From Cyanophora paradoxa (lineage: Eukaryota; Glaucocystophyceae; Cyanophorales; Cyanophoraceae), in contig QPMI01000095.1 of the NCBI GenBank assembly GCA_004431415.1, positions 340,780 to 404,779 of the forward strand: a stretch of DNA of 64,000 nucleotides. The letters are read 5' to 3'. The position numbers were made by a program, and so were the translations under genes. The notes beneath the pieces are model-generated. The model saw nothing but the letters and a program-made list of their open reading frames with translations. It had not been told where the DNA came from and ran no database searches. Below are positions 51,274 through 61,497 of this stretch, piece by piece (positions within the stretch are counted from its first letter, which is position 1; the number at the start of each line of letters is the position of its first letter).

Positions 51274-53410
51274 TCAAGAGGAGAGAGGCGCAGGGGCTGC
51301 GTGTGCGGGGTTGGGGTCGGGGCCGGCCCCCTGCGCCGGCTTGGCGGCGGCGATGACGAGGTTGCGGGGGGACTGGAGGGGGTCGAAGAGGGCGGCGAGG
51401 CGGAGGCGGTGGGCCCCCGCGGGCCCCGCGAGCTCGTGGAGGAAGAGGAGGCGGTCGAGCACCACGAGCGATTCCAGCGCCGGCGCCAGCACCGCCTTCA
51501 GCGCGTCGAACGCCGCCAGCGCCCGCTGCCAGCGCCCGCCCCCTTAGCCCCCGCGGCGCCGGGCAGGGCGGGGCGGGGGCGGGGCGGGGCGGGGCGGACG
51601 GGGTGGGGGAGGGCGGCGGCGAAGAGGGCCTCGAGCTGGGCGTCGGACTGGAGGTCCGGAGGGAGGGCGAGCCCTAGCCTCGCCACCGCCGCCCGCGCGT
51701 ACGCCGCGAACGACGCGAACGCCTCCTTCGGCAGCGTCGGCACGTGCCGCTCCTGCGGCGCCAGCTCCCCGTAGTGCCTGCGGAACACCACCTGCGCCCC
51801 GCCGCTCGGCGGCCCCCGGGGCGACGGTGCGGGGCGGCGGGCGGGGGGGCGGGCCTCGAGAGCGGCGCGGTAGGCGTCGCGGCGCCACTGCTCCTCCTGC
51901 GCCGCCGAGTCCGCGCACTCCCAGCGCTCCGGGCTGCGCGCCCCTCAGCGCCGGGGCGGCGGGGAGGGGGAGGGGCGCGGGTGGAGGGGACCTGGAGGCG
52001 GCGAGCATGCGGGGCCGGTAGCCGAGGTAGAGGCCGGAGCGGCGCACGAAGGCCGAGCAGGGGAAGCCGTGCACGTGGCCCTCCCCCACCGTCAGCTTCT
52101 CGTACTCCCGCTCGGCGCCCGGCTCGCGCTCGGCGCCCGGCTCGGTGAGGAGGTTGTAGCAGCAGCCGACGACGACGAGCGCCGCGACGCCGGCCCCGCT
52201 CGCGGCGTACGCCCGCAGCAGGTTCGCGCTGAGGTCGCCGCACGGGTGCAGGCCGAGGAGGAGCAGGCGGCGGCCGCGGAGCAGGGGCGCGGCCTCGGGG
52301 GCCTCCTGGGCAATGCTCGCGAGGAGCGCCTCGGGGCCCAGGTCGCACATCACCCTCGAGGTCACGGCGTGCAGCTCGCCCCGCTGCACCTCCCCCGCCA
52401 CCCGCCGCTGCGCCTCCCCCAGCGCCTTCCCCGCCCGCTCCCTGCCCCCGCACCCTCCCTCGCCGGCCGCCCGCGCGGATGGGCGGGCGGGGGGGGGGGG
52501 GGGGCGGGGGGGCGGGGGCGGGGCGTGCCGGAGGCGGCGGGTGTTGTCGGCGCTCATTTCGACGCAGACGACGTCGAGGCCGTAGTGGAACGCCAGCGCC
52601 ATCGACACGAAGCCCTGCGCCCCGGCCCCGTCGCCCCAGCTCGAGGCCGGGAGGGCCGGCGGGGCGGGGCGCGGCGCGCCTGCCCGGCCCCGATGTCGAG
52701 GACGGTGTGGGCGCCCGCCTCGCGCGCCACGCGGAAGACGTATTCGCTCAGCAGCTCGACCTGCCGCCGCCGCCCGTCAGGCACCGGCGCGCGGGGCGGC
52801 GGGGCGGGGCGGGCGGGGCGGGGCGGGCGCGCCTCGTGGGCCTTCTTGGGCTTCATGCCCTTCAGGAAGACGCGGTGCAGCGGCGGCCGCGGGTCCGGCG
52901 CCGGCGCCGCGCACGCGTCCAGCGCCTCCTGCCGCCGCGAGACCGCCCCCTCCGCGCCCTCCCGCACGAACCGCCGCAGCGACTCCGGCCAGTCCTCCTG
53001 CGCCCGCGCCGCGCTTTGAGCGGCGGGCCGGGCGAGTCGGCGGAGAGCCCAAATGGCAGCGCGCCTGCGACACGCCTGTCGGCATCCTGCAAGGCGCGAA
53101 TTCGAAGTTCAGGCGCAGGGTGGCGGGCGAGGCGGGGCGAGCGGACCTGCGTATGTGCTCAATGGGGCTGGAGAGGAGCGGGTCCCTCCATTCCTCTGGG
53201 ACCATCTTCCAGTGCTCGTCCACGCACAGGTCCACGACGTGCGCCTCCGCCAGCCGCCGGTAAGGCGCCAGCCACGCCACTATCTCGTCGAAACGCGCGC
53301 GCGCTGCCTCCTCCGACGCCGCCTGTCGGCGCGAAACGCTTAGCTAGGTGCCAGCGCCCGTCGGGAGCCCCAGGCACCTCCGGTCGCGGCTGCAGCGGCG
53401 GTTCCGACAT
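51274..53410 (-). CDS. METTL25/RRNAD1-family methyltransferase
   Basis: Rossmann-fold protein of the METTL25/METTL25B (RRNAD1) family, a putative methyltransferase of unclear substrate. Begins MSEPPLQPRPEVPGAPDGRW. Further exons give RFDEIVAWLAPYRRLAEAHV then VDLCVDEHWKMVPEEWRD, VFLKGMKPKKAHE, LSEYVFRVAREAGAHTVLDI joined to GAGQ (SAM motif I), GFVSMALAFHYGLDVVCVEM, GRRLLLLGLHPCGDLSANLL, and the family hallmark VVVGCCYNLLTE. Next come GFPCSAFVRRSGLYLGYRPR then MLAAS, VVFRRHYGELAPQERHVPTL and a C-terminal helical part ending at 51274. Domain order and the GCCYNLLTE motif are diagnostic. No targeting peptide is clear. It runs in tandem with the ABCF gene on the same strand, with about 190 bp between them. 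Confidence 0.9.
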
Positions 53411-53565
53411 CGCCGCGCGATCCCGGCGCGCGGCCGGCTCCGCCGGCGCTTCTTCTTGCTTTCGCTTCACCGTGTTAACAGAAGGCAGCTGAGCCGGCTG
53501 CAACAGAAGTTAGCGAGCGTTCGGCTGCAGCGGCGGTTTCGCAGCTAATCGCGAACCCCCCTTGC

Positions 53566-53625
53566 TCAGACACGACCAACGACATCTGGACTAGCCCTAG
53601 TAGCTGTTTGGCTAGCAGTGGGCCG
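53566..53625 (-). repeat. Dispersed repeat family D, copy 2
   Basis: The reverse complement of this 60-bp stretch equals 34544-34611 without the 8-bp CGACGGTC. Directly downstream are several AACTTTCGTCC tandem-like repeats (53629-53655 and 53711-53725). Confidence 0.85.
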
Positions 53626-53951
53626 TCCAACTTTCGTCCAACTTTCGTCCAACTTAAGCTTCCGTCCAAGTACTAGTGCCAGTCGACGTCGTAATCCGAT
53701 GATCAAACCTCAACTTTCGTCCAACTTTTTCGCTCGCTCCGCTTAGCTAAATTGGACGAGGGGCCTGAGCGGCAACGCGCCGCCGCGTCGCACCTGGACC
53801 ATCGCATCGGTGCTCCCGCATCTATTACGACTTGTCAGAGCGCACTTTCGGTGCTCTCCTGTCACACACAGTGTGAGGCTGAGGCCCGGCTCGAGCTACG
53901 CTGCTCAGAGCAACCGCTTGCTGCCCCGCACATCGCGCGGCGGAACTATTC

Positions 53952-55241
53952 ATGCGCACCGCTAGCGCTGAGCTCGAGGAGCGCAATTGGGACGTGCTGG
54001 ATTCGCGGAGTTGCAGCGGCTCGGCGCGGTCTGCCGTCCGTGGCGCGCTGTGGCGTGGTGCCCGAGCGTCCTCGGGGCCGCGCTGGAGCACCTGGAGCTG
54101 CCGCTCATGGCGGGGCGGCAGGAGAGCCAGGCGGCCTTCCTGCGGGCTGTGAGACTCGCGGGCGCCGCGGTGCAGCGCGTTAGCCTCGACCTTTACGACC
54201 TCGACCGGCCTTTCGCCGAGGCCGTTTTGCGGTCTGCCGCCGCGTACTGCCCTGCGGTGAGGCACCTCGCGGTGCGGAACGCGCAGAGCGTGCCGGCGGG
54301 CTCGCTCGCGGCGGCGGTCGCGGCGTGGCCGCTGCTGGAGGGCCTCGACCTCGCCGGCTGCGTGCGGCTGCGGGACGCCGACCTCGCCGCCGTCCTCGCG
54401 AGCGCCGCCGGCGAGCGCGGCGTCGCCGATCTGTGCCTCGACGGCTGCACCGCCCTCGGGAGCCGCTTCGGGTGGGCCGTCCGCGAGGACCTGCGCGCCG
54501 TCTCCCTGTGCGACCTGCCCCTCTCTGCCGCCTCCGTAAACCGCCTGGCCCTTGCCTGCCACGCCTTGGAGCGCCTCGACCTCTCCTCCTCCCCCGACGC
54601 CTGTGCCGACGCGACGGCGGCCTCGGTGGCGGCCCACTGCCCCGCCCTCGCCGCCCTCTCCATGGCCGTCGCCCCCGAGCTGGGCGCCCCGCCCCGCCCC
54701 GCTCCGACGTCGCCCTCCGCTCGTCCGCCCCGCCCCGCCCCCGGCCCCTCGCGCCGCCGACGCGAGCGCGGGCGCAGGCTGGCGGGGCTGGCGCGGCTGG
54801 AGGAGCTCGACCTGGAGGGCTGGTCCGCCTTCACGGACGCCGGCGTCGCCGCCCTCGCCGCCGGCCCCGCCGCTGCCGCCCTCCGCCGCGCCGTCTTCGC
54901 CGCCTGCCGCGAGCTCTCCGCCGCCTCCGCCGCCCGCCTCGCCGCCGCCTGCCCCTCCTCGAGGCCCTCGACGTCACCCGCTGCCCCGCGTCTCCCGGGC
55001 GGCCATCGTCGCCGCAGCGCGCTCCTTCCCCTCCCTCGCCCTCGAGGGCCCCCCGGGGCGCGCTAGCGCCGCATCGATATCCCCCTGCGCCCACCGCCCT
55101 CTGCCGCATACGTCTCTGGGAGCTGCGCGGGCCCGCCCCGGCCCCGAGGCCCCGCCCGAGGCCGCGGCCGCCCCCGCGAGGCCGGCCGCGCCGGCCGCCC
55201 CCGCCGGGCGACTCCTGGACATCACGTACGGCTGCGGATGA
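53952..55241 (+). CDS. F-box/leucine-rich-repeat protein (FBXL-like)
   Basis: The N-terminal segment GFAELQRLGAVCRPWRAVAW is the second half of an F-box. Leucine-rich repeats of the cysteine-containing type follow: VQRVSLDLYDLDRPFAEAVL, CPAVRHLAVRNAQSVPAGSL, LLEGLDLAGCVRLRDADLAA, VADLCLDGCTALGSR, LRAVSLCDLPLSAASVNRLA, ALERLDLSSSPDACADATAA, LEELDLEGWSAFTDAGVAAL and CPSLEALDVTRCP. The C terminus is Ala/Pro-rich and ends LLDITYGCG at 55241. Probable substrate receptor of an SCF ubiquitin ligase. The start is uncertain: the ATG at 53952 (MRTASAELEERNWDVL) is in a different frame from the F-box exon that follows within a few bases, so a small intron, an upstream exon or a 1-nt error must reconcile them. 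Confidence 0.78.
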
Positions 55242-55386
55242 CGCCTCCGCCCTGAGTGCTCTACAATTCGCTTTCCTCGCTAATTACAGGCCGGCAACAG
55301 AGTGGGGGGGGGGGGCGAGACTGGGGCGGCCCCGCTGAAGACACTGACCCAGGGAGCCGCTGAGCTTGCCCGGGGGCCGAGGGCGG

Positions 55387-56301
55387 TCAGTGGGCGAGGG
55401 CCTTGGCGAGGTCCTGGAAGGCCTCGAGCTTCTTGAAGCGCGAGTCTTGGATGACCGCCTGGTTCGCGTCGTTCGAGAAGTCGCTGCGGCGGCACGCTGA
55501 TCAGCCGCCAGCGCACACCTGACGCTCCGTTTCGCTCTCGTACCTGATCCATTCCACAAGGGTCGTGTTGGATTGCGTAACCTGACCCCGTCCCCGGCTC
55601 CTCAGCCGCCGGCCCTCAGCTGCAGAAGCATGACGGCATCCAACGCACCCGGCGCAGCTTGATCGTGTGAATCTGACTCATCGCCGTCGCCTGTTGGCCG
55701 CCGTAGTGAGCGCGGCGCGGCCACGGGCATCGACAACGACGGCGGCGCCAGGCGCATGCGGACCGGAGGGTCACTCTCGATAAGTTCGTAGGTGACCTGC
55801 CGCTCGCAGTCACTGATCTCGAGCACTTTGTACGTTGCCTTTGTCCCATCCGTGAACACGATTTTCCGCGTCGAACCAACCTCAGCCGCCGCCCCGCCTG
55901 CAACCTCGCACGTCTTCACGAGCGAGGACCACCACTGGCGGGGCGCGTCAGCGATGTGATGACAGGTTGATCGGTCGTGTCGGCGGCACGTAATACGCGA
56001 GGGCGGGGCGCTCGGCTGAATAATCTAGAGGACGGAGGATCGCTAGAGCTTCCGCGTATGCGACGTCTTATGGCGGCCGGCGCGGAAGAAAACGGACGGC
56101 GACGGGTCAAAGAAGGAATGGCGACGGCAAACCTGGAACGTCATCGGCCTCACGGCCGCGTAGACCTGTACATGTGAACGGCGAGATGAGCGACGTCAAA
56201 TTTATGGCAGTAGATGGCGGGGCATGAGGGCGAGCCTTTTCGACGGGCGCGTTCAGGTGAGCAGACTCGTGCACACGGGTGGCAGAGGGCGCGGCAGCCA
56301 T
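55387..56301 (-). CDS. SRPBCC (Bet v1/polyketide-cyclase-like) small-ligand-binding protein
   Basis: The first exon from 56301 reads MAAAPSATRVHESAHLNAPV then EKA and ends at an apparent GC donor. The next exon gives QWWSSLVKTCEVAGGAAAEV, GSTRKIVFTDGTKATYKVLE, ISDCERQVTYELIESDPPV; then IHTIKLRRV, LVEWI, and SDFSNDANQAVIQDSRFKKL with a terminal amphipathic helix EAFQDLAKALAH, stop at 55387. This is the helix-grip fold order of single-domain SRPBCC proteins: an N-terminal beta strand and helix, a beta-meander and a C-terminal helix. The ligand is unknown. A long C-rich intron lies in the middle. It is divergent from the M16-family gene, with 102 bp between start codons. Confidence 0.82.
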
Positions 56302-56403
56302 GTTGAACGATCGATGTGAGCGGTAGAACTAGAACAGAGACAAGCGAAGTTAGTGAAGCTTCTTGGGGGTACCGGTTCTCGCAATTCTTCCCCCCTCCCC
56401 CTA

Positions 56404-59129
56404 ATGGAGGCCTTCGTCGGCCTGGCGGCCTTGAGCCGATGCACTGGAGTCGCACGGAGCTCCTCACTCGCACCGCATGCCACGCGGCCGGCCGTCTGCA
56501 GAGCTGCCAGACCGGCGTTCTTCGGGACTCGGGCACGCGCGGCTGCCCACAGCTCGTCGTTCTACGGCGCCCCGATCGCTCTGCCGCGTTTCCTACACTC
56601 ATCTCGGCCCGCTCAGGCAGCTCTCTCCCCGCCGCTTGGCGTCGCCCCGCCGGCTGCGCTCATCCTCGGCAAGCGCAGGCTTACGTCCCGCCGCGATCCA
56701 AGTACAAGATCCCTCTCACCTTCCGTGAGCGCGATCTGCAGCCGCGCGAGAGATCTCGCCCTCTTCTTGCTGACCCGTGCGCGTGCAGCGCCGCTCCCCG
56801 ACGTGAAGTTCCCCCCCTATGAGCGCATCGCGCTGCCCAACGGGCTCGTGATCTTCGTCATCGAGGTCCGTGCCGCCGCCCCCCTCGCCGGCGGGGGCGG
56901 GGCGAGGGCGAGGGATGAAGGGGGCGGGGCAGGACAAGGAGCTGCCGCTGGTGAACGGGGCGGCGTACTTCAAGGCGGGGGGGCGGTGGGACGCGCCGGA
57001 GAAGACGGGCCTCGCCGACCTCGCCGGCATCGTCGTGCGCCCCGCCCCCGGCCGGCCCCGCGCCCCGCCCGACGCGCGGCCGGCAGATGCGCTCCGGCGG
57101 CTCCAAGAGCGTGCCGGCGGGGGAGTTCGACCGGATCCTGGAGAACCGGGCGGCGGTGGTGGAGAGCGGGGCGGACCGCTCGATGTTCTCCGTCGGCTTC
57201 AACTCCCTCACCGACGACCTCGACGAGGTCCTCCGCCTCTTCGCCTCCCTCCTCCGCGGTCCGCCCCCGCCCCGCCCACGCGCCCCCGCCATCTCCACCC
57301 ACCGCCCCGCCCCGCCCCCAGAGCCGGCCTTCCCCGAGGACAAGCGCGCCCCGCCCCGCCCCGCCCCGCCGCGCGCCCCTGACGCCGCGCAGGCTCGAGC
57401 TCGCGCGACTGCAGTTCGAGGCCGCCATCGCCCGCCGCAACGACGACCCCGGCGTACGCCCCGCCCGCCCCGCCTTCCCGGCCCCGCGGCGAGGGCGCGC
57501 GCGAGGGGGGCGCAGGGCATCGTCGGGCGCGAGTTCGGGCGGCTTGTGTACGGGGAGGACGTGCGCCGCCCCGCCCCGCGTCCGGCCCCCGCGCCCCGCC
57601 GGCGCTGACGGACGGGCAGTGCCCGTGGGTGCGGATGGCGGAGTACGCGACCGTCCGCTCCGTCACCACCGCCGACCTCCACGCGCGCCCCGCCCCACCC
57701 CGCCCACGCCCCCGTCCCGCCTCACGCCCCGCAGGCCTACCACGCCCGCTACTTTCACCCCAACAACTGCGTCCTCGGCATCGTCGGCAACGTCACCGCC
57801 GACCAGGCCCGCCCGCCCCGCCCCGCCCCGTCCCGCGCGCCGCCGAGGGTCGCGGGCGCTGGTGCAGGTGCGGGAGCTGACGGCGAAGCACTTTGGGGGG
57901 TGGCCGGCGGCGCGGAAGCTGTCGCTGCCGGGGGAGGCGGTGGTGAAGCAGGCGCGGGGCGGGGAGATCCACCTCGTCGACCGCCCCGACATGAACCAGG
58001 CCTTCGTCCAGTTCGGCCAGGCCCGCCGCCCCGCCGCCCCGCCCAGGCCGGCGGGGCGCTGAGGGGGCGCAGCTCGGGGGCACGGTGCGGGACCCGGACT
58101 ACTTCAACCTCTGCATGCTCAACGGCGTCGTCCGCCCTCCCTCCCGCGCCGCGCCCGGGGCTCGTGGGGCGGGGGCGAGCGGGGCGGGGGGGGCGGGGGG
58201 GCAGATGAACGGGTTCGGGGGCCGCCTCTTCAACGAGGTCCGCTCCCGCCAGGGCCTCGCCTACTCCGTCTACGGCTACTGGCGCGCCCCCGCACCCCCC
58301 ACCCGCCACGCCCCGCCTCGAGCCCCCGCCCCCAGGAACGCCCAGTTCGACCACCCGGGCGTCTTCACCGTGCGCATAACACCCCCCCCCCCCCCCCCTC
58401 CCCCCGTCGTCCCCGCACTCCGCGGCTCGGGATCCTCTGAGAGCCGCGCTGCTGCGCAGGCCGGCGGCGAGACCGGCGCCGACGTAGCCACGGTGCGCCG
58501 GCGCGGGCGGGGCGGGGGTGGCGGGGGCAGAGGCGATGCATGACGCCCTTGGCCGTCTCGGGCAGTTCATCGAGGGGATGAGGGCGGTGCTGGAGGAGCT
58601 GCGCACCAAGGAGCCGACCCCCGAGGAGGTGGTGCGCCCCGCCCCCGCCCCCGGCCCCGGCCCCGGCCCCGCCCCCGCCTTCGTCGCGGGGCGACGGGGG
58701 CGGCAGGAGTACGCGCGGGAGTCGACGCTGAACTCGTTCGTCTTCAACTTCGCCTCCCCCGAGACCGTCCTCGTCCGGTACCCCCGCACCCCGCCCGCCC
58801 CGCCCCCGCTTCCCGCCGCGACGCGCGGGGCCGGCAGGCTGCTGCGGTACGAGTTCTACCAGTACCCGTTCGACTACATCTTCCAGTTCAAGCGGGGCAT
58901 CGAGGCGGCGACGGGGGCCGACATCCTCCGCGTCGCCAAGCAGCGCCTCGACCCCTCCAACTTCGGTGCGCCGCCCGCCCCCCCGCGCGGCCGCCCGCGC
59001 CTGCGGCCGGTGAGCCGGCGGGGGGGTGCGGCAGTCTACTGCGTGGTGGGGAACGCGGCGGAGCTGCGGCCCTCCCTCGAGAAGCTCGGCATGCCCGTCA
59101 TCGACCGCCCCATCCCCATCCCCCAGTAG
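56404..59129 (+). CDS. M16-family peptidase homologue without zinc motif, with N-terminal pre-sequence
   Basis: MPP/insulinase-like two-lobed fold. The N terminus MEAFVGLAALSRCTGVARSS, rich in Ala/Ser/Arg, runs for about 130 residues before the domain, as a plastid or mitochondrial pre-sequence; Phe at position 4 fits glaucophyte plastid targeting. The domain starts VKFPPYERIALPNGLVIFVI, then ELPLVNGAAYFKAGGRWDAP, GLADLAGIV and MRSGGSKSV. The HxxEH zinc motif expected here is absent, so it is a non-catalytic partner type. Later exons give DRSMFSVGFNSLTDDLDEVL, LARLQFEAAIARRNDDPG, YHARYFHPNNCVLGIVGNVT, MNQAFVQFGQ, RLFNEVRSRQGLAYSVYGYW, and YEFYQYPFDYIFQFKRGIEA, with stop at 59129. About ten introns. 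Closest in style to the bacterial YmxG-like and cyanobacterial non-catalytic subunit. Confidence 0.88.
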
Positions 59130-59246
59130 CGCCACCCCGCGCCCCCGAGCCTTCTGCTCCCTGCTAGCACCCTTCTCTCATCCCGAATGCACCGACACCT
59201 CTGCGAATGCCGATTGCATCTGTGCCGGACGGCGGACAGTCTAGCT

Positions 59247-59300
59247 TCCACTTCGTTCGCCCCCACTTGCAACAGCAAGAGGGTACTTGTACCCGAGTTC
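59247..59300 (+). repeat. Dispersed repeat family E, copy 1
   Basis: CACTTCGTTCGCCCCCACTT then GCAACAGCAAGAGGGTACTTG then TACCCGAGTTC. Related copies at 59516-59546 and 61366-61420. Confidence 0.7.
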
Positions 59301-59515
59301 GGGCCTCCGAGGCTCATCTTATTCCGAAAGTTCCGCCCAGCTGCAGCTCATCGGCTAGCGCTAGCTTCCTGAGAGTTTCTATTGCTTGCTCTCTCTCGCT
59401 CACACACACACACACACAACTTCCTCTGCATCCGCCGGGATCCGCGCGTACGACTGAATTCGAACTGATCATGATCATGAACTTCGGAAGCGACGCGACG
59501 CGAGCTCCACTTCGT

Positions 59516-59546
59516 TCGCCCTTGCCATCGGCAAGAGGGCACTTGT
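59516..59546 (+). repeat. Dispersed repeat family E, copy 2 (short)
   Basis: TCCACTTCGTTCGCCC joined to TTGCCATCGGCAAGAGGGC; contains the CTTGCC-ATCG-GGCAAG-type hairpin of the family and is truncated on the right. Confidence 0.65.
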
Positions 59547-60253
59547 CGCGAACGCAGAGAAGCCGCGAAGCGGCGAACGAAGTGAGCTCTACCGTTGGCG
59601 TTCTTCAGGAGGGGTCGATTTTTTTCGCTAACAAAAACGGGTACAAGATTCACAAAAACTCAATCGAAAGATACGTCAGCGCAGACTCGCCGTCACGGTA
59701 GTGTTTTGTGACGCCGTCACGCCCAGGTAATCATTACAAATGCATAAGATTAAGAATGGGCTAGGGCATAGTTTGCAGCGCAACGCGTTGCATGCGCCAA
59801 AGCTTGCGCAAGCGCCGGAGTCGAGGGAACGTAGAGTTGGTGTATCCCCAGGTCGACCTGTCTAAGTACCCTGGTCGCAGTGCTTCGCCGTCGGTGGTCG
59901 TTGCTGTGTAAAGGCCGGGCTGCTGTTTCGGAGGTCGTCTCTGTGATCAGGTACGTCCGTCTTGAGAGCTTAGCGCAGCTTGTCGCACAGGTCAAGCTGT
60001 TTAGCGTGCCGTCTTGTCGCAGGTCTCCGGTTCCGGGGAACCATGTCCAAGGAAGTCGCATCTGCTGCGAAAGGCGTGAAACGAATGGTAGGCACGCTTG
60101 CGATGTGATCGTGCCGACTACGCTCGGCTATCAGCGTTATCATCTCTTGCGGCTTCGCTCTTTCAGGAGAGCTGCCCCGCAGATCGAAACCATTAGCATC
60201 TCCTCGTTAAGCACTAAAACGCTATAGCCGCGAACGCGCGCGCGTACGTGGGC

Positions 60254-60456
60254 GGAGGCGCGGCGGGCGGCAGCACGGCTCGCCGGGCGGGGCGGAGGCG
60301 CGGCGGGCGGCGGAGCGGCGCGCCGGGCGGGGCGGAGGCGCGGCGGGCGGCGGCACGGCTCGCCGGGCGGGGCGGAGGCGCGGAGGGCAGCGGCGCCGGC
60401 GCGGCTCGCCGGGCGGGGCGGAGGCGCGGCAGGCGGCGGCACGGCTCGCCGGGCGA
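60254..60456 (+). repeat. 40-bp GC-rich minisatellite, five units
   Basis: Tandem units starting GGAGGCGCGGCGGGCGG and ending CGCCGGGCGGGGC. Unit starts are 60254, 60294, 60334, 60374 and 60420 (periods 40, 40, 40, 46). Units differ by a few substitutions. On the opposite strand an open frame runs through it, but only because of composition. Confidence 0.9.
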
Positions 60457-60713
60457 GGGCGCGGCTAGAACGCGGCGGGGCGGCGCGGGGCGAGGCGCGG
60501 TGGGCGCTATTAGAGCCAGGCGCCGACGGCCTAGAAGCTGTCTTCACGTGTTGCAATTCAGAACGTTTAAATTTAACCCCCCTTGCACATCCTGATCATG
60601 AGACGAGCAGGGGCGGGCGGGGGCGAGTCGAAGACCTAGTATATGTATGCTGCAATCACATAACTTAAGTTATAATTAGTAAAGGACTTGGTCGCCGATC
60701 CGGGCCGAGCCGA

Positions 60714-60740
60714 GGGGTCGCGCGCGGAGCGCGCGACCCC
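60714..60740. repeat. 12-bp inverted repeat with 3-nt loop at satellite edge
   Basis: Arms GGGGTCGCGCGC and GCGCGCGACCCC around GGA. The right arm is the first element of the satellite unit that follows. Confidence 0.9.
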
Positions 60741-61321
60741 GAGGGGAGGTCAATCAACGTTAACGTTGAATTCGAAGGCATCAAGGCACTGCGGCATCTT
60801 CGAATTCAAGCTCGCTCCGCGCGCGACCCCGAGGGGAGGTCAATCAACGTTAACGTTGAATTCGAAGGCATCAAGGCACTGCGGCATCTTCGAATTCAAG
60901 CTCGCTCCGCGCGCGACCCCGAGGGGAGGTCAATCAACGTTAACGTTGAAGGCATCAAGGCATCTTCGAATTCCGAAAGTTCAAGCTCGCTCCGCGCGCG
61001 ACCCCGAGGGGAGGTCAATCAACGTTAACGTTGAATTCGAAGGCATCAAGGCACTGCGGCATCTTCGAATTCAAGCTCGCTCCGCGCGCGACCCCGAGGG
61101 GAGGTCAATCAACGTTAACGTTGAAGGCATCAAGGCATCTTCGAATTCCGAAAGTTCAAGCTCGCTCCGCGCGCGACCCCGAGGGGAGGTCAATCAACGT
61201 TAACGTTGAAGGCATCAAGGCACTGCGGCATCTTCGAATTCAAGCTCGCTCCGCGCGCGACCCCAAGGGGAGGTCAATCAACGTTAACGTTGAAGGCATC
61301 AAGGCATCTTCGAATTCAAGC
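60731..61321 (+). repeat. Satellite-like tandem repeat, seven units of about 90 or 85 bp
   Basis: Units begin GCGCGACCCCGAGGGGAGG at 60731, 60821, 60911, 60996, 61086, 61171 and 61255 (periods 90, 90, 85, 90, 85, 84, last one truncated). Each holds TCAATCAACGTTAACGTTGA with the palindrome AACGTTAACGTT, then CTTCGAATTC motifs. Two unit types are mixed: type 1 with TTCGAAGGCATCAAGGCACTG, type 2 lacking the first TTCGAATTC but carrying CGAAAG before TTCAAG. Nearly identical units suggest recent or homogenised amplification. No spacers between units. Confidence 0.95.
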
Positions 61322-61365
61322 TAGCGCTCGCGATCGCCGATCGCGAGTCGCGTATACGTACCAGC

Positions 61366-61420
61366 TTTCACTGCGTTCGCCCCCACTTGCCATCGGCAAG
61401 AGGGCACTTGTACCCGGGTT
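61366..61420 (+). repeat. Dispersed repeat family E, copy 3
   Basis: TTTCACTGCGTTCGCCCCCA then CTTGCCATCGGCAAGAGGGC then ACTTGTACCCGGGTT; it starts about 45 bp after the satellite and ends about 80 bp before the LYR-protein start codon. Confidence 0.7.
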
Positions 61421-61497
61421 CCTCATCATATTCCGCAGTCTCTCCGATCGAGGCTCGCTCTATCTCTCCGAGGGTCTACCTCTCTCTGCAGCTAGCT

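Larger units (their letters stand above)
59130..61497. other. Gene-poor, repeat-rich region
   Basis: Holds repeat family E copies, a CA-dinucleotide run (59399-59418), a lower-GC stretch (59600-60230), a 40-bp GC minisatellite and the 90/85-bp satellite. At 60042 a short ATG exon (MSKEVASAAKGVKRM) ends at a GTAGGC donor; no convincing partner exons were found, so no gene is called. Confidence 0.6.

Noticed and set aside
58380-58401. C homopolymer as a possible frameshift in the M16 gene
   Set aside because: It lies inside an intron, so it does not affect the reading frame.
60042-60170. Short ATG exon MSKEVASAAKGVKRM with GT donor
   Set aside because: The next acceptor would give only about nine residues before a stop, and no homology was seen.
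60731-61321. Regular repeats resembling a CRISPR array
   Set aside because: Units are contiguous with no unique spacers, 84-90 bp long, and the genome is eukaryotic with no cas genes.
60688-61324. Open frame of about 170 codons through the satellite, looking like a repeat protein
   Set aside because: It exists because the 90-bp unit is a multiple of 3; the 85/84-bp units break the frame, and there is no codon bias or family similarity.
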